Under the pieces are notes generated by a model. It was not told the origin of the DNA. It did not search any database and worked only from the letters and a program-made list of their open reading frames with translations. Positions 6,559 through 8,082 of a DNA stretch of 8,082 bases are shown here, in pieces. Source of the DNA: an uncultured Bacteroidota bacterium (GTDB lineage Bacteria; Bacteroidota; Bacteroidia; Chitinophagales; Chitinophagaceae); NCBI GenBank assembly GCA_946479055.1, contig CAMLEX010000194.1:1-8082 (forward strand). The letters run 5' to 3'. The first letter of the stretch is position 1, and each line of letters begins with the position of its first letter. Position numbers and translations under genes: made by a program.

Positions 6559-7137
6559 ATGAATGACAAAGCAAAGATTTTAGACACAGAAATTCTTTCC
6601 AATAACTGGTACACACTTAAAAAAATTACTTACCAATTTCAAAAAAATAATGGCGAATGGCAGACCCAGCAAAGAGAAGCATACGACAGGGGTAATGGCG
6701 CTACCATTTTGCTTTATAATAAGGAAAAGAAAACTGTGATCCTCACCCGGCAGTTCAGATTACCTACTTATATTAATGGCAATGATAGCGGAATGCTGAT
6801 AGAAGCATGCGCTGGGTTATTGGATAAAGATAATGCCGAAGATTGCATCCGGAGGGAAACTGAAGAGGAGACAGGCTATAAGGTGTCACATGTGCAAAAA
6901 ATATTTGAAGCATATATGTCTCCGGGTTCTGTAACAGAGCTTATTTATTTTTTTATTGCTGAATACTCCAGTGATATGAAAGTACATGAAGGCGGCGGTA
7001 TAGATCATGAGCAGGAAGATATTGAAGTAATGGAGATATCTGTTGATGATGCTTTTAAAATGATAAACACCGGTGAGATCAAAGATGGCAAAACTATTAT
7101 GTTGTTGCAATACGTAAAGCTTAATAATATTTTATAA
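6559..7137 (+). CDS. nudK: Nudix hydrolase, NudK-like (GDP-mannose pyrophosphatase type)
   Basis: Nudix enzymes split a nucleoside diphosphate linked to another group; NudK of E. coli acts mainly on GDP-mannose, giving GMP and mannose-1-phosphate. With the ATG at 6559 the protein has 192 residues, almost the same as E. coli NudK (191). A TTG at 6514 would add fifteen residues and is less likely. Family motifs include NNWYTLKKITYQF (15-27), REAYDRGNGATILLYN (39-54), LTRQFRLPTY (62-71), ACAGLLD (83-89), and the catalytic half of the Nudix box RETEEETGY (99-107), with metal-binding glutamates E100, E103 and E104. FEAYMSPGSVTE after the box is typical of this subgroup. The upstream half of the box has D91-N92 where a Glu is usual. 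The stop is 2 nt before the next start, so the two genes are surely co-transcribed. The exact substrate is unproven. Confidence 0.9.
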   Translation: MNDKAKILDTEILSNNWYTLKKITYQFQKNNGEWQTQQREAYDRGNGATILLYNKEKKTVILTRQFRLPTYINGNDSGMLIEACAGLLDKDNAEDCIRRETEEETGYKVSHVQKIFEAYMSPGSVTELIYFFIAEYSSDMKVHEGGGIDHEQEDIEVMEISVDDAFKMINTGEIKDGKTIMLLQYVKLNNIL

Positions 7138-7139
7138 TT

Positions 7140-7514
7140 ATGAGTAAATCTCTGATGATTCTTGTTGCAGGTCCTTATCGCTCAGGTACAAATGATGATC
7201 CTGTTTTAATAGAGGCCAACGTAAAAGCGATGACCAACTCGGCTTTGGAACTATACCGGATGGGGCATATGCCGGTATTGGGCGAATGGTTCGCCTTGCC
7301 ATTGATAGAAGCTGCAGGCTCCCAGGAAACGGGTGATGCGATATTCAACGAGATCTTTCACCCCATCGCCATACGTCTGATTGATCATTGTGATGCGGTG
7401 TTAAGAATTGGCGGCGCTTCCAAAGGCGCTGATGAAATGGTTAACACAGGGAGATTGAAGAATAAGATTATATTTTATAAACAGGATGATGTTCCCAAAA
7501 TTGGAGAAGGATAA
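7140..7514 (+). CDS. DUF4406 protein, nucleoside 2-deoxyribosyltransferase-like fold
   Basis: A 124-residue soluble protein of the DUF4406 type, which shares the fold of nucleoside 2-deoxyribosyltransferases and DNPH1/Rcl-type nucleotide N-glycosidases. Seen in the sequence: an opening strand and loop MILVAGPYRSGT (6-17), GHMPVLGEWFALPLIEAAG (42-60), and CDAVLRIGGASKGADEMV (84-101). In the enzymes of this fold the second region ends in the catalytic glutamate; E99 is the natural candidate here, with D85 also conserved-looking. Whether DUF4406 proteins cleave N-glycosidic bonds is not established to my knowledge. It starts 2 nt after the stop of the NudK-like gene, which hints at a shared role in nucleotide or nucleotide-sugar clean-up. 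The fold call is good, but the function is open. Confidence 0.85.
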   Translation: MSKSLMILVAGPYRSGTNDDPVLIEANVKAMTNSALELYRMGHMPVLGEWFALPLIEAAGSQETGDAIFNEIFHPIAIRLIDHCDAVLRIGGASKGADEMVNTGRLKNKIIFYKQDDVPKIGEG

Positions 7515-7540
7515 ATTGGTTTATAAGTGCTAAGAAGAAA

Positions 7541-7569
7541 TTGAATAATTTGCATGATTGATACTTTTG
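7541..7569 (+). promoter_or_regulatory. Bacteroidota-type promoter for the NADH dehydrogenase-like gene
   Basis: TTG at 7541-7543, an 18-nt spacer, and TACTTTTG at 7562-7569 match the Bacteroidota -33/-7 pattern (TTG, then TAnnTTTG, spaced about 17-23 nt). It is the only exact TAnnTTTG with a well-spaced partner that I found ahead of a gene here. Transcription would start near 7576, leaving a leader of about 87 nt before the ATG at 7663. Confidence 0.55.
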
Positions 7570-7662
7570 AAGGTGAGGGAACATCACTTATTCGTAACGA
7601 ATTATCGATAGTAAAATATAAGCCGGTTAGTGTGTAGATTGGAAATTTATAAATAAGTAATC

Positions 7663-8082
7663 ATGGAAAAGGAAATAGTCATTATCGGCGGTGGTTTTGC
7701 GGGGATCAACCTGGCAAGGAATCTAACTAATGTGGAAAATTTTCATATTACACTTGTTGATAAGAATAATTACAATTTCTTTCCACCTCTTTTGTACCAG
7801 GTAGCTACCGGTTTCCTGGAAGTTTCCAATATCAGTTATCCCTTCCGGAAATTGTTTCATGGAAAAAAGAACATCAACTTTCGTTTGGGTGAATTGCAAA
7901 AAATTGTTCCCGAAAAAAATAAAGTGCTGCTGTCGACTGGTGAATTGTCTTACGATTATCTTGTTCTTGCCACAGGAACAGAAAGCAATTTTTTCGGAAT
8001 GGAAAACATTCGTCAACATGCCCTTCCCATGAAGACGGTGGATGATGCGATTGAAATGCGTAATACATTGCTTCAAACAGCA
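7663..8082 (+). CDS. ndh: NAD(P)/FAD-dependent oxidoreductase, type II NADH dehydrogenase-like (N-terminal part)
   Basis: The gene runs off the right edge; 140 codons are present. Type II NADH dehydrogenases are single-subunit, membrane-associated flavoproteins that pass electrons from NADH to quinone without pumping protons. The N-terminal FAD-binding Rossmann motif is IIGGGFAGINLAR (7-19). The acidic end of the second strand is D33 (TLVDKNNY), and NFFPPLLYQVATGFLEVSNI (38-57) is a strong match to the NDH-2 segment usually written HLFxPLLYQVA. The second flavin loop YDYLVLATGT (97-106) is intact. The NAD-binding motif and the C-terminal membrane-anchoring helices would lie beyond the window. 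The ATG start has no SD but is preceded by a good promoter. Related carotenoid or sulfide oxidoreductases are less likely given the PLLYQVAT motif. Confidence 0.9.
   Translation, partial: MEKEIVIIGGGFAGINLARNLTNVENFHITLVDKNNYNFFPPLLYQVATGFLEVSNISYPFRKLFHGKKNINFRLGELQKIVPEKNKVLLSTGELSYDYLVLATGTESNFFGMENIRQHALPMKTVDDAIEMRNTLLQTA

Overview
The window looks like chromosomal DNA from a member of the Bacteroidota, most likely family Chitinophagaceae. This rests on AT-rich codon use, the near absence of Shine-Dalgarno sequences before genes, one good TTG-N18-TAnnTTTG promoter (the Bacteroidota sigma-70 type), a small LxAC lipoprotein, and protein families whose sequences resemble that group. The taxonomic call is inference; no rRNA or marker gene is present. 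There are no tRNAs, rRNAs, CRISPR arrays, insertion sequences or phage genes.

Layout. (1) 156-3071, plus strand: a tight three-gene operon encoding a GntP-family permease, a RidA/YjgF-family enamine/imine deaminase, and a fold-type III PLP enzyme of the D-threonine aldolase / D-serine dehydratase family. The gaps are 14 and 16 nt, and the operon probably continues upstream of the window. (2) 3128-3463, minus: a small BON-domain protein, convergent with the operon. (3) 3705-3968, plus: a small conserved-looking hypothetical protein whose 3' coding end holds a perfect 11-bp hairpin. (4) 3990-5066, minus: a MidA/NDUFAF7-type SAM-dependent methyltransferase with a GTG start. (5) 5230-5406, minus: a 58-residue lipoprotein with a six-residue repeat. 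(6) 5407-5733: a gene-poor stretch with an SD-like sequence that could be masked by a hairpin. (7) 5734-6417, plus: a short-chain dehydrogenase. (8) 6559-7514, plus: a two-gene unit of a NudK-like Nudix hydrolase and a DUF4406 / nucleoside deoxyribosyltransferase-fold protein, 2 nt apart. (9) 7663 to the end, plus: the N-terminal 140 residues of a type II NADH dehydrogenase-like flavoprotein, behind a good promoter.

How the genes work together. The first operon reads as a D-hydroxyamino-acid uptake and breakdown module. The permease would import the substrate, as DsdX (also GntP family) does for D-serine. The PLP enzyme would dehydrate or cleave it, and RidA would clear the reactive 2-aminoacrylate-type intermediate that dehydration produces. 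The HxC metal motif of the PLP enzyme favours Zn-dependent D-serine dehydratase over D-threonine aldolase. The Nudix/DUF4406 pair suggests nucleotide or nucleotide-sugar housekeeping. The remaining genes look like ordinary single-gene chromosomal content. No defence, mobile or clearly unprecedented system is visible; the D-amino-acid operon is the most interesting multi-gene unit.
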